This document shows positions 26,169-38,500 of a stretch of DNA of 64,000 nt, in pieces. Each line of letters begins with the position of its first letter. The stretch's first letter is position 1. The notes below the pieces were generated by a model that was given only the letters and a program-made list of their open reading frames with translations, ran no database searches and was not told where the DNA came from. This DNA comes from Paraspadella gotoi (taxonomy: Eukaryota > Chaetognatha), in assembly GCA_051294375.1 (NCBI GenBank), contig CM119267.1, forward strand, positions 20,833,476-20,897,475, given 5' to 3'. Position numbers and translations under genes: made by a program.

Positions 26169-26764
26169 GACTGGCTCTTTCGGTCTTTGACGCTCTATCC
26201 TTATCTAGCTTTCAAGCTCTCGCTCTCTATCAGCTGTCCGAGTTCCGAAGCAGTTCGCACACTGTTTTTAAACTTTGGACTCCCCCACCGCAAAACAAAA
26301 TAAAACTTTCTGCGTCTTTAACCAAATCAAATTTATATTGCCTTATAAACACAAAAACCCAAACATGCAAAGAAAAGCAGATTAAGTATTTTTCCACTAT
26401 TTCATCTGATATACGAAATACTCTAATTTCGGGAAAAACCCAAATCGGCGGAAAAAAATAATTAAGAAAAAAAAAAGAAAGAAAAACATACGAAATTTCG
26501 TACAAACCGAGAAGAGACGCAAAATAATTACAAAGAACGAGCAATAGTGATTTGACAATTTTGTTATTAGCGAGTAATCTCGTTTTGAAATAAATGTCAA
26601 ACGAGCGCAAATGAAAATATATATCATAAATAAACGATCAAAAAGGACGACGTTAGTTCCTTGAATAAAAAAAAAACAAACAAAAAAAAATACAAAAAAC
26701 TAAAATTGAAATAAATAAAAACTAAAATATTACCTAAAATAAAATCGCAAAAGAAACCCCAAAA
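25981..26764. other. Upstream flank of the sulfurtransferase gene
   Basis: Contains a CT tract at 26127-26166 and A-rich sequence. No exon is seen. The promoter of the downstream gene should lie here, but no clear TATA or initiator element is recognisable. Confidence 0.4.
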
Positions 26765-29700
26765 ATGGCGCGGAATCTCTCAGTCGTTTCCCCTCAATTT
26801 TTGAGAAACGTCTTGAAAAGAAATTGCTATTTATCGATCGCTGGAGACGGAAGTAAGTTGTAGCGCAGGGGTGGGGAGGGGTAAAGGTTTGTCTTGACGG
26901 TTAGGAGAGTGTCATGCGCATTTAGTCTTGTTGGTCTGACAAAAAATTATACATATTAGTAAAATAAACGTGGAAGTTACGAAATTACGTATTTCATTAT
27001 ATTTTTATTTTATTTCAATTTTTTATTAACCTTTTTATAAATATTTTATTATCCTCATCTTATTTTTACTATTTTTCAAAATCATTATTTCGAGTTTTTT
27101 TACATCTGATAATATTTGTATTATTTGTATTATTGCCCTCCAGCTTCAATGGGTCAACAACGAAGAGACAAACGAGTCAAGATTCTCCACGCTTCCGTCA
27201 ATCCACAGGTAGCTTCCCTTTCCAAGCAGCTTGGTATCTCAAATTACAATCAGCTTACTATTAAAACTACTTTTTGCGTAATCATATTTAAATGCTAACG
27301 AATATGTTACGTTCTCCCCCAATCCTGGCTAACTTTTTTTAACGTTCACCGTCTCTAGGGCAACGCGATGTATCGTCGCGAGAGAATTCCGACCGCTACT
27401 CTTTTCGACACGACCAAATGCTGCGACGGCAAATCGCGGTTTCAGCAGACGCTGCCGCCGCTGCAGCAGTTCGAGGACTACGTCAACCGATTGGGAATCA
27501 GGTTTCGTTAACGTTGTTAGCCGATTGGGGACGATTTGTTAAAATATCGGGGCATGAAAGTTAAGAATACGCGATAAAAAATTTCTTATTCTTAAAATTC
27601 ACCACTAAAATCCAAAATTTTATTACATAAGCCCAGGCTACAAAGGATGAGGAAAATAACATTTGTAAATAACCAAATAACAGTTTTCAGGTTTTCTTAT
27701 TTTGTCTTGTGAGAGCCAGAGAGATTGAAGCCTTAACCCAAAGCCAGTACTATGGAATGAGGAAAGATGGCTTATTTATTATTTATTTTGTGTCATTTTG
27801 TGATACTATGATTTCCTCTGCCAAATTTCTTATAACCGTAAGCTTTCGTCAAATCTAATCCTTCTTTCGATCACAATGTCCAGAAACTCCAACCACGTGG
27901 TTATCTACGATCCTTACCCGGCGACGATGGGTTTCTACGCGGCGCCGCGCGTCTGGTGGATGTTCAAAGTCTTTGGCCACGACGCCGTTTCCGTGCTGGA
28001 CGGAGGAATGAGGCATTGGGATCAGGTTGGTCGATACAAGCATTGGTTATCGAGGCAAGCAATCGAATAAACATTCGATGAACAATTTTATTCTGCCAAC
28101 CAGTTATTTATTTAAACTACAAATCAACCAACCAACTAAACATAATAATAATAATCATTTGGTAAACCAACTATTTGACCAAGCAACCAGTTGACACAGA
28201 AACCATTTGTCCAAGCAACTCTTTGACCAAGAAACCATTTGATTTAGCAGCCATTTAATCTAGCAAAACTTAATAATAGCTTTATCAACNNNNNNNNNNN
28301 NNNNNNNNNNNNNNATTATCAACCGCACACATTAGCAAATTAATTTTAACCAATCGACTGTTCCTTTGTTTCTCCATTTTCAGCTTCGATTCCCCATCGA
28401 TCTTCAAGAGATCGAGTCGGAGATTCCAGCCACAAAGGTCCTCGAGCCGCAAGGGATTCGTCGCTTCCTTCAGACCGAATCTCGTTAAGAAGTACGAAGA
28501 GATCGTCCAGAATCTCTCGGAGGAGAAATTTCCAGGGAAGAGCTTTAAGAATGAATTAAAAAGATGGTAAATGAGATGACGAAGGCTATTGCATCTGTTA
28601 TGCATTATTTAGATTTTCTTAGTTTAGTATATTTTCATTACGTAATTACGAACTTTTTAACTTTCCATGATGTTTTGCCGATTGGTTTACAGATTTCATT
28701 CCTTTCAAACTAATATAAATAGTAGCATAGTATGTGTAGTTTGTTGTCCGCTTTCTTCTTTTTCTTTCTTCGTTTAATCTTGAATCTTTTTAATTTCAAT
28801 ACAATATTCATTTATTAGGTTTTGGACGCTCGAAGCCCGGAGACTTTCTCGGGAGACTCCTACCAGGCTTTTGGTAAGTTAAACGACTAAAAGATAAGCA
28901 GGAAAAACAAAACTCATTCCCTCAAATTACTTTCCATAACCAGGCGCCCTCTACGCCGACGAAGCGTATCAAGCGCCGTGGTTGGCGTTGGCTCATCGCG
29001 TCCCTCGATCGCGGAATCTCTACTTTCGATCGCTGATCGACGCGGAGACGCAGCGGCTGAGGCCGAGAAACCAGCTGCTGCAGCACGTCGGCGTCAATTT
29101 TGTGGTGAGGGCGTTTGAACAGGTTGAACGTTCGCGTGATCTTTTTAACATAATTCTTACAAAAACAATTTAAAATAAATAGTTTTGTGGAATTGAACTC
29201 CGGGTCCTCCCATTCACGGTCGATCCCCGACATCTCGTGGCCGGCTCGTGTTGGTTTGGATGATATTGATTTCACTTTTATAAACCTTTATATAAATTCT
29301 CTCCATATACAAATTGACCTTTTGTTATCATCAAACAAAAGAGCATTTTATTTTGAACTAACCAGCTGATTCCATTGAACATAATTCCATTATTATTCAT
29401 CAAGCTTGGAAACCACTTAAAATTGTTTAGAGGAAAAATTCAGACTCACATACTTGTTATCAATTTTCCCTTTTTCTTGTAATGTTTATTTAATTGCAAT
29501 CGTTTAATTAATTAATTAATTAATTATTGTTATCGTATTAATATAGATATTTTCCCATATTTGCTTGTGCATAAGCATTTTGGAATATCTATATGCTTTG
29601 ATTATTTTATTACTAAAAAAAAGGTATTAGAAATCAATTATTTATTACACAAAATGCAAATGAGGTGACTCTACAGACATATTCTAGACAAGCGCAACCA

Positions 29701-31641
29701 AGGCCAAGTTCGCTGCGTGTCGATATTTACGAACTTTTTCATTGCCTTACATATAAATGACACAATATTTCAGATAACAATCATAGACGCCCGGCGAGCG
29801 AGCTCTCCTATTCGCGTAATAGCGACAATCATCCTCTTCCGGTATCTATCTCTTTTTTTTTTTTAATTTCAATCAATATTCATTTATTAGGTTTTGGACG
29901 CTCGAAGTCCGGAGACTTTCTCGGGAGACTCCTACCAGGCTTTTGGTAAGTTAAACGACTAAAAGATAAGCAGGAAAAACAAAAAACTCATTCCCTCAAT
30001 TACTTTCATAACCAGGCGCCCTCTAGCCGACGAAAAGGCGTATCAAGCGCCGTGGTTGGCGTTGGCTCATCGCGTCCCTCGATCGCGGAATCTCTACTTT
30101 CGATCGCTGATCGACGCGGAGACGCAGCGGCTGAGGCCGAGAAACCAGCTGCTGCAGCTTTTTCAAGACGTCGGCGTCAATTTTGTGGTGAGGGCGTTTG
30201 AACAGGTTGAACGTTCGCGTGATCTTTTAACAATAACTCATGTATTTCTTACAAAACAATTTAAAATAAATAGTTTTGTGGAATTGAACTCGGGTCCTCC
30301 CATTCACGGTCGATCCCCGACATCTCGTGGCCGGCTCGTGTTGGTTTGGATGATATTGATTTCACTTTTATAAACCTTTATATAAATTCTCTCCATATAC
30401 AAATTGACCTTTTGTTATCATCAAACAAAAGAGCATTTTATTTTGAACTAACCAGCTGATTCCATTGAACATAATTCCATTATTATTTCATCAAGCTTGG
30501 AAACCACTTAAAATTGTTTAGAGGAAAAATTAACAGACTCACATACTTGTTATCAATTTTCCCTTTTTCTTGTTAATGTTTATTTTAATTGCAATCGTTT
30601 AATTAATTAATTAATTAATTATTGTTATCGTATTAATATAGATATTTCGATTGCTTGCTGGCATAAGCATTTGGAATATCTATATGCTTTGATTATTTTA
30701 TTAAGGTACCATTTTACAAGCGAACCAAGCAAGTTGGTTTAATAAACTTTTTACCCAAGCAAAAATAAACAATCTAGACGCCACGAGCGCCAACGCGAAC
30801 GACATCGCCACTTCCGGTTGACGCTCTTGTGGTCACATCTACAGTTTTAACAAATTAAAGTACACACAAAGTCGCACCTACGATTACACGTACAATTAAT
30901 ATATATGTTTTGTGCTGAACAAAATAAACGACGTAAAAAATTATAAAACAGTTCATAAATGTCAAGGACATGAAAAATTAAAGTAAAAAGGGTCATACAA
31001 CGGTCGGAGAAAATTAACCTCGCTAACGCGAGTTTGTTTTAATGGGGGAAAGTATTTTTGTTTTAAAAATCCAAAGTAAAGTTTAATTATTTATGTAGAT
31101 AAGGCGCTAAGTGTGGCTGAAGAGTGCTATCCGCTACTCCTTTAACCCCGGGTTCTGGGCTTGGAACCAGGCTTGAGTGTTTTCCGCACTCTCGAGGTGT
31201 CTTGCGGCCGTCCTCACACTTCCCGCAGAGTAGATACCGGGTTGGGTTTGAAACCGGTAACTAGTGGTCATGAGTTGATGGCTTTACTCAATGAGCCACC
31301 GAGTCACGACTACATGTGTCATACTTATAGGCGGGGTGAACCTTTACAACGCCCGACTACATTTGTCTTAAAATGCAACAAAAAGTAACATAAACCAAAT
31401 CCTTGTAGTTTTTTCGAAGTTTAAAACTAAAAAAATGTTAAACGAATCCACTAATCGTTTATTTTTCGTAATTCTTTTCGCGCGACAGCACGAGAATTCT
31501 CCCCCTCTGACGGTCTACTGCGGAAATGGGATCTCCGCCTGCGTCGTGGCGTTGGCGGCGCACCTCTGCGGCAAAACCGACACTTCTGTTTACGACGGTG
31601 GCTGGGAGGAGTGGTCGCTCGGTACCGAACAACCTTGCTGA
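26765..31641 (+). CDS. MPST: 3-mercaptopyruvate/thiosulfate sulfurtransferase (two rhodanese domains)
   Basis: This enzyme family moves sulfane sulfur from 3-mercaptopyruvate (or thiosulfate) to thiol acceptors or cyanide and contributes to H2S formation in cytosol and mitochondria. Exons: 26765-26852, 27144-27208, 27359-27501, 27884-28025, about 28384-28535, 28819-28873, 28944-29104 and 31489-31641. Phases agree except around exon 5. The N-terminal rhodanese domain shows [20 protein letters not shown] and [11 protein letters not shown]. The linker gives [11 protein letters not shown]. The C-terminal domain shows [10 protein letters not shown] and the active-site loop CGNGISAC, with Cys near residue 279. 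It ends [10 protein letters not shown]. The Gly-rich loop resembles MPST (CGSGVT) more than thiosulfate sulfurtransferase (CRKGVT). The model gives about 318 residues, close to the family size. Exon 5 has a +1 shift at about 28450 and lacks a GT donor, and exons 6-7 are duplicated at 29891-30187. A 25-N gap precedes exon 5, so assembly error is more likely than pseudogenisation. Confidence 0.85.
28130..28270. repeat. Degenerate ~16-bp tandem repeat in sulfurtransferase intron 4
   Basis: Imperfect units of the form ACCATTTGACCAAGCA follow each other just before the 25-N gap at 28290-28314. Such a repeat could explain the assembly break. Confidence 0.6.
28792..29625 (+). repeat. Duplicated exon 6-7 block, copy a
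   Basis: Contains sulfurtransferase exons 6 and 7 and their 3' intron. It matches 29858-30703 over about 830 bp. In this copy exon 7 stays in frame but lacks nine bases relative to copy b ([10 protein letters not shown] versus [13 protein letters not shown]). Confidence 0.9.
29150..29260 (-). mobile_element. Possible tRNA-derived SINE head (duplicated at 30265-30345)
   Basis: On the minus strand a GAGTTCAATTCC string matches RNA polymerase III box B, and sequence about 50 bases upstream could hold a degenerate box A. It lies in the intron after exon 7 and is carried in both duplicate copies. Confidence 0.3.
29858..30703 (+). repeat. Duplicated exon 6-7 block, copy b
   Basis: Exon 6' is 29891-29945 and exon 7' is 30016-30187. 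Exon 7' keeps the LFQD residues expected from the family. However, it has indels near 30025-30040 that cause a frameshift (172 bp instead of the expected 170), so it could not be used in frame as written. Either the duplication is an unmerged second allele or one copy is decaying. Confidence 0.85.
31085..31320 (-). mobile_element. Probable tRNA-derived SINE in the last sulfurtransferase intron
   Basis: On the minus strand GGTGGCTCATTGAGTAAAGC resembles a tRNA box A region, and GGTTTCAAACCC about 35 bases on matches box B. This is followed by roughly 150 bases of GC-rich body that runs to the AT-rich intron at about 31085. The head is tRNA-like but not a full cloverleaf. Confidence 0.5.
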
Positions 31642-32515
31642 ATCTTCTATGCGGATTGTTATCTTATTAACTTGTAGGGTGATTACCTACTACAAATTTT
31701 TTTTACTCAAAAACTTGGTCTTTGAATAATCCCCTTATCCGAGTGTGCCGAATAATTTATACGAATCAATGTCACACTACAATCTTTGCTCAAAGTTTTT
31801 GTTATTTCCCGTTGGTAATTGAAAATATTAATTTCATTCCTGTAGTTAGGTAGGATTACATACCTAAACAATCAATCAAATTGTCTATTGTTTTTAATTT
31901 AAAGCCCCGGACATAAAATTTTCAGAATTAAATTACTATATTTTTCTTTTTCCAGGTTGTTACCCAATATTTTGTAAATTCGCACGAGGTCAGTCATTGT
32001 TGCTTAATTGTATAATTAATTACACGCTATGCCGTAGCGTTTGGCAAAGTTAAATCAGAGGAGCTTATTTTTTCCAGTATTCTCATTATTCTGACTTCTA
32101 TCTGCTAAAATATGCACGAAATATTTGCATTCTCCAGTTACCAGTATATATTTTGAAAAATGTCGATTTAACAAAAAATGTTAACGCAAATAACATTCCA
32201 TTGCTTATTGACTATTAAATGTAATTACTTTAAAAATGTTGTGATTTTTCAAGCCGACTTTTTAATAGATATATATTTTCAGAAGTTAGAATTGAATTAC
32301 GATATTGCGTAGTTTTGGTTTTAAAAATTTGCAGAACAGACTTATTTTAAATTAAGCCATCAGTTAGTATTTTGATGAATCATCACTTAAAAAAAATTAA
32401 AATGTAAGAAAGCTTCGACCATCGTTAGATCTTTCGAACAGGGGCCTCTAAGAGTCATTTCAAGTTTTCAACACTTCACCTCCGGACCTTTAATAATAAA
32501 AAATCCCGAAATATA
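31642..32515. other. AT-rich spacer between the sulfurtransferase and first FReD gene
   Basis: No exon is recognised. It must contain the sulfurtransferase 3' end and the promoter of the next gene, but I see no distinct signal. Confidence 0.5.
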
Positions 32516-34773
32516 ATGGTGGGCGTTTCCACTATCGTTTGCCTCTTTGTGGCATCTACGTTTGTGATACCCTGCGAAGGATGTTGGAAGGTCCTCGGAA
32601 GGCGCGTTTTGCGTTACGCCGCCACGACGGACGCGTTGCAGGTGATTGCACGGTGAACACTGTTTTACTTTGATCTAATGTAAAAAAAAAAAAAGCCGGC
32701 TAAAATACTGATTGCCAGAATCTTTGGCCAAAACTAGTGGACCGTCGAATTTATCTTCTGAACAAACATTTTATTTATCTATGCATTGTTCACATGCTAA
32801 CGTTATATGATTAGAATTTTGTTTGAAGATGATAAATTGAAAACAATATTTTCAAACCGCGTCGTACGTATTTTCTCTTCTCCAAAATACTAAACAGAAA
32901 GCCAACTCCACCGCGGAAAGATCCCAGACGTTGCAACTCGCCTTCGAGGAAGAGCTGAACGAAATCCCCCGCAGCCAAACGGACTATCGATCGAAGCTGC
33001 ATCAGTTAATTGACGAGTTAAAAGGATTACAACCTGACACGGAAGGATCGATGAGCTTAGCGATCGAGCGCGATATGGAAGTCTGGCGAAGATCTCTGGC
33101 GCTAATAGTTCTCGAACAAGAACCCGCGACATTTCCACTCGACTACGCTAAAAAGGTCAATGCTATCGTCCGCTCCTTGACGTCCAATTCCACCGACGAG
33201 ATTTACGAAGCGGTTTACGCCCTTTTCGCATCTCTCAACAAAGAATTTCAAAGGAGGATCGAGAGTCTGATTAAGAGAATGGATAGGAAAAGTTTACAAA
33301 CTTATTTGCCGGAGGTTGGATCGCATCCAATCGTGTCGGTCATCAAAACGGTGAAGTTTGACTACAACCAAAGTCGGTATGAACCAATGTCTGTTCTCGC
33401 ACTTGAATCCGATAACATAAACCTGAGCACGCTCCTAGTTTTTTCGTCGGATTTGCACGAGCTCGTCATGCACGAGTTTATCATGCAAATAAAATATGGA
33501 AAGGGGACCAACGTGGAATCTCTAATAAACCAATTCTGTCAAAGAGTCGTCAACAATAACCTCGGTTGTTCGTATTACGTTTGCCAAAAAGGCGCCTTCA
33601 AAGAGGCTTGGGATTATTATCAAGCGGCTCAACAAGTCATCTACGAATGGTTAAAAATTTTGTTTACTATCAACTGTCAACAAAGAGCAGCGACGAAACC
33701 AGAAAAGGCGGATTGTTTGAGCGGAGATCGAGATGGAGAAATTGACGGAGAGAAGGACGTGCGTTTGAAGATGCAGAAGAGGGCTTTCGACGAGGCGCTG
33801 CGGCGTAACGCCGAGGCTGCCGAAGCTTGCTTTTGTCCCGTGGCGGAATTTCAATCAGCGACGTCTAATGGGACTGCGATGGTCTGCGAGAAATGCCCCG
33901 ACGAGACCTTCAACTTGGAAAGGGGCGCCGCGGCTTGCACAAAATGTCCGGTGGATTTGGTAGTAAGTCACCCATCGTTTTATCAGTGCGTCAATTGGAA
34001 GCTGAAGAAGCTGACGACTCTCGAAGAGATGGAGAAGAAATTGGAAAAACTCGAGAAGATGGTTCAATTGCTGGAAGATGAGAGGACCAAAGGTATAAAT
34101 ATATTTTGTCGATTTATTCTATTATTATTTATTGTCTTATGACCGGTTTATCTCTTTTACCAACCAATCATTTACACAAGACTTTTTACGCCCTACTTTC
34201 TCAGACGCGACGGAATACATCCATAACGGCGAGTGGATAAAGATACAGCGTCGAGCCATGGGCAGATACTACACCGCCGGAAAATTCGGGAACGAAAATT
34301 CGAAATGGGCCGATTACGCGAGAGGCTTCGGTTCACCGGATTCCTACGAGTTTTGGATGGGATTGGAGAAAATACACAACTACACCAAAACGGGAAAATG
34401 GGAAGTTATCTTCGTTTCCAAGTGGAGTTCTCAAGAAAGCAACGGATTCCGAGGCTACTGGAGTTTCCAGGTTTACGAAAACTTTTCCGTTGCCGACGAG
34501 GATCACGATTACACTTTGAGTATCGGATATCTCAAGGAAAAGAGTCACGGCCCTTCGATGAATCCGGTCTCACGCTACGGGTTTAACAACCTCAAATTTA
34601 GCACTTCCGATCGCAACAGGGTGCCATGCACCGTCTACGGAGCTTGGTGGCACAGAAATGATTCTAAGCATTGCGGATACTTTTGCTTCAATTGCAGAGA
34701 CTCGAATTTGTTCGACGGTACTTTCAACTACCACCCGGAAGAGTCGGAGATTCTGATAAAAAAAGTTGATTAA
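32516..34773 (+). CDS. Secreted coiled-coil fibrinogen-related protein, paralogue A
   Basis: Exons are 32516-32641, 32898-34092 and 34205-34773 (intron phases 0 and 1), giving 629 residues. Residues 1 to about 20 form a signal peptide. CEGCW then starts a motif shared by all three paralogues (GCW, later RRVLRY). A mainly helical region runs to about residue 350 and includes CSYYVC (Cys266, Cys271). Residues 353-406 form a Cys-rich GCC2/GCC3 (ephrin-receptor-like) module: CFC, CEKCPDETF, CTKCP, YQC. Residues 407-440 are a heptad-like coiled coil. Residues 441-629 are a fibrinogen-related domain with WIKIQRRAMG, EFWMGLEKIH, FSTSDRN and YGAWWHR. FReD proteins often act as secreted lectins or immune recognition molecules; the ligand here is unknown. 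The usual Cys-bearing N-terminal FReD segment is absent. The ATG was chosen because it opens a signal peptide directly and the exon ends at a clean GT. Confidence 0.87.
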
Positions 34774-35555
34774 AAAAAAATATTCATATGTACTTTCAAA
34801 GAAAACGAAAGCAGAATTTATTTCATCCCTGGACTTGGGACACTTGGTAATTTGAGTGACACTTTGCTCAGTTAATCATTCAAAAGTTCACCCTCTAGTT
34901 TCTTGTTTTTTTCATTCTCGAGTTATCATTAAACTTTAAAGAAAGGCTTCGCTTCCAATATAAACAAAAGATAGGGACCGGCACAAAAATTTTATATTTT
35001 TTTTCTGGCTTGCATGAATCTTTGAATGGATTTAAACCTGATGTTACACAGTAAAATAATTTTTGTTAACAAAATTATTAACTTATTTTTAGCCGGGACA
35101 TCAGGGGAATCATTTTAAAGGTTTCAAAGATAGTGATGAAGGTTAAGCAAAGGCTTCAGCATCATATGGTACTTTAATGTTTTTCCGCGAAATTTGTTTT
35201 ATTGATACTGTGGCACAAACAAATATATATTTTAAAAATACTACTAGATTAATGTAATTTAAAATATTACTTTTTGCATAACAGTTAGATATATGTTTGT
35301 ATATTTTATATTTCAAAGGGCATGACTTATCTTTCAATATCTTTTATACAGTAATTTTTTTAAAATGCTTTTTTTTTTTGAATTCTCTATGTTTTTTCGG
35401 CAGATAGAGAAATAAAAATTTCGGCAAACACTTCCGGTCCCTACAAAAGAAAGCAAAAATTTCGTTCTTTGGATTGTCCGAGATCATTATTTTAAATATA
35501 ACAAATTATCGAAGACGCTGAACTCGATTATTTATTGTATTAAAAATAAGAAACA

Positions 35556-38500
35556 ATGTATAGTGTTTTTAGTGTAATTTGGGCTATAACGTTCGTTTTT
35601 GCTTCACCATGTGATGGATGCTGGCCCGTCATTGGTCAAAGTGTTATTCGTTACGCCGAGACGTTAACCTCATTGCAGGTTCGTGAAAAAAAGAGCAGGA
35701 AAATTTAAAATTTTACAATAAAACACCAGCTTTACCTGTTACATTTCTTTTAAAAAATATTAACGATGATCAAATGAAATTATTAACTTGTAAATTATAG
35801 AAAAATAAACAAGTCATAAAACAATTAAATATAAAAATATAACAACTAGCATTTTATAAATACAGAAATAAAATTAATTGTTCAAAAGAGGCTTTCAAAT
35901 TTTCAGAAGGAGCCTTCGCCGTCCGGACGATCGCTGAAGCTGCAAGAAGCGCTGGAAGCCACGATCCGTGAGATTCCCAACAGTCGAGTCCTCACAAGAT
36001 CAAAGATGGAAAACATTGTTTCCGCTTTGAAAGAAAACCGATCAGAAAATAACCACACTTTGGCATCGACGACGTTAGCCAATTCTTTGGCGGACACGAA
36101 AGAAACTCTTCTTCATTTTCTCCGAGGAAACCAATCTAGATTTTCCGTCGATCTTCGATCCAGCGTCGAAAAGATCCTCCAATTGTTGGCGTCTAACTCG
36201 TCCAACGAATCCGCCATTCGAGAAGCCGTTCACGATTCCTACGAATCCTACAACAGAGCGGAGCAAGAGAGAATCGATGCCCTGACACGCCGTCTGGGCA
36301 CGGGCCGTCTGCAGCCTTACTTTTCCGAGACGATGAAGACGTTGGATCGAATCGCGGTCCTCATAAAAGCGGTCAAGTTCAATTTCAAGGCGAATCAATA
36401 TGAGCCGGAATTCGTCTTGGCCGTTCGATCCAGGAGCGAAAATGTGAAAGAGATTATGGACATGTTAGCGGATCTGCACCGGGTCGTTGTGTTGAAGCAA
36501 AGAAAATACGGAAACAAAACCTTTGTCGGATATTTGATGAACGAAGTTTGTCAAAAAGTTGCGAACAATCGACTGAGTTGTTCTTATTACGTTTGTCAAA
36601 ACAGCGATATTAAAGAAATACTGAGTTATCTTAAACTCGCTCAGGAGGTCGCCTATGAGTGGTTGAAAATCTTGACGACATTTTCCTGTCAACATAAAGA
36701 AAAAATTAAATCCGCAAAGATGCAGTGTCTGATGGGCGAGCGTGAAAGTGAGATAGATGCCCAGAAAGCCCATAGGATGAAAATACAGTCGAGGGTGTTC
36801 AATGAAACGTTGAAAAACAACCAAGAAGCTTCTCAAGATTGCGTCTGCCCAATAGGTGAATTTCAAACCTTGACGTTGAACGGGACAGTCGTGGTTTGTG
36901 AAAAATGTCCATCCGATACTTTCAACGTGGAAAGAGGTGCTGGGTCTTGCACCAAATGCCCAATGGAACTAGAAGTGAGTCACTCGTCGTTTCATCAGTG
37001 CCTCAACTCCAGATTGCAGAAGATGAAGGATCTGAAAGATTTGGAGAAGGATTTGGAAAATCAAAAGAAATTGTTGAATGAAATGGAGGAAGAGAAAAAT
37101 AGAGGTAACCTATAGTAGGGCCAATCTATGTCAATGGGGTGGGTCAGAAATTTGATTTGGAACCTTCCCAAATGAAACTTCTATGGTGGACTAAAATCCA
37201 CCAACCGTTCATCAGCGGTCATTGGTGCCGGAGGCAAGTCATTCGCCTCCCAACCCAAAGGTCCGGGGTTCTAGCCCGGTGGTCGTCTGGCAGTAAAGAG
37301 GGACGGGGCGCTTAACCCGCCTGTAACATGGTGTTACAGCCTGATCCGAAGCTCAGGGACTGCTTATATTGAACGGTTCTGTCATTAACATATAACAATA
37401 ATTACTGTCTCTTCATTGGTGAGCCCGACTTCCGAACACAACAGCAACAACAACACTTTCAGGCGACATGCCTCAACCTGGCGATGCACTTTCCGCCACA
37501 ACACATCAGGCAACATGCCTCAACTTGGTGACGAACTTTCCACCAACAACAACAATTCACTGAAGAGACGCAACAGACTTCTCCCTACGGGAAGGGGGAT
37601 GTATGGTGGACTAAAATCCACCAACCGTTCATCAGCGGTCATTGGTGTCGGAGGCAAGTCATTCCTCCCAACCCAAAGGTCCGGGGTTCTAGCCCGGTGG
37701 TCGTCTGGCAGTTAAGAGGGACGGGGCGCTTAACCCGCCTGTAACATGGTGTTACAGCCTGATCCGAAGCTCAGGGACTGCTTATATTGAAGGTTCTGTC
37801 ATTAACATATAACAATAATTATTGTCTCTTCACTTCATACATTTCTGAGAAAACTTTCAATGGACCAAAATTTTCTAAAATGGCTAGAAGCACTAGTAAT
37901 TAATTTTTATAATATTTATTTAAAAATAAGAAATGTCCAAAAATTTTGTTTGAATTTTGTATTTTTAAAAGCAGATTCAGATAGCTTATGAAAAGTTGTC
38001 TACACAAAGTATAATTTTTTTTTTCAATATTTTGATGATAAATGGGTTAAAATTAGAAAAAATCTTAAAAAATTATCATCATCATCATCTGATGCTGATT
38101 TTAACAGTTTTTGCTAATTTTCAGTAATAAAATGTTAAAATTTTAAAAAGTAAATAATTTTTTTGCTTAACTTTTAGAGCTGTATTAGAATCAATTAAAA
38201 AACCTAAAAATATCAAAACATTTTTTTAACATTATATAGCAATATAATAATTTTAATTAGCCAATTACTCATGGTTCGGAACATTTTTGTAAAAAAATAT
38301 TTTTACAAAATAACTAATACCAATAATGGATTTGTTTTATGTTGTTCACATTAAAATTTGAATTTGGTCGGCTACCGCTACCTATAGGAACTCTTGCAAA
38401 ATTTATTGTTTTACATACTATAACAACTATAACTTTTATATATTTGTAAATTTTCAATAAATGTCTTCTTAACAAGAATGATGTCTAATATCTAATTAGA

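Noticed and set aside
33651-33854. Antisense open frames inside the FReD exons (also 35903-36398, 36465-36866 and 39849-40217)
   Set aside because: They are shadows of well-supported coding exons with correct splice sites and paralogue conservation on the other frame.
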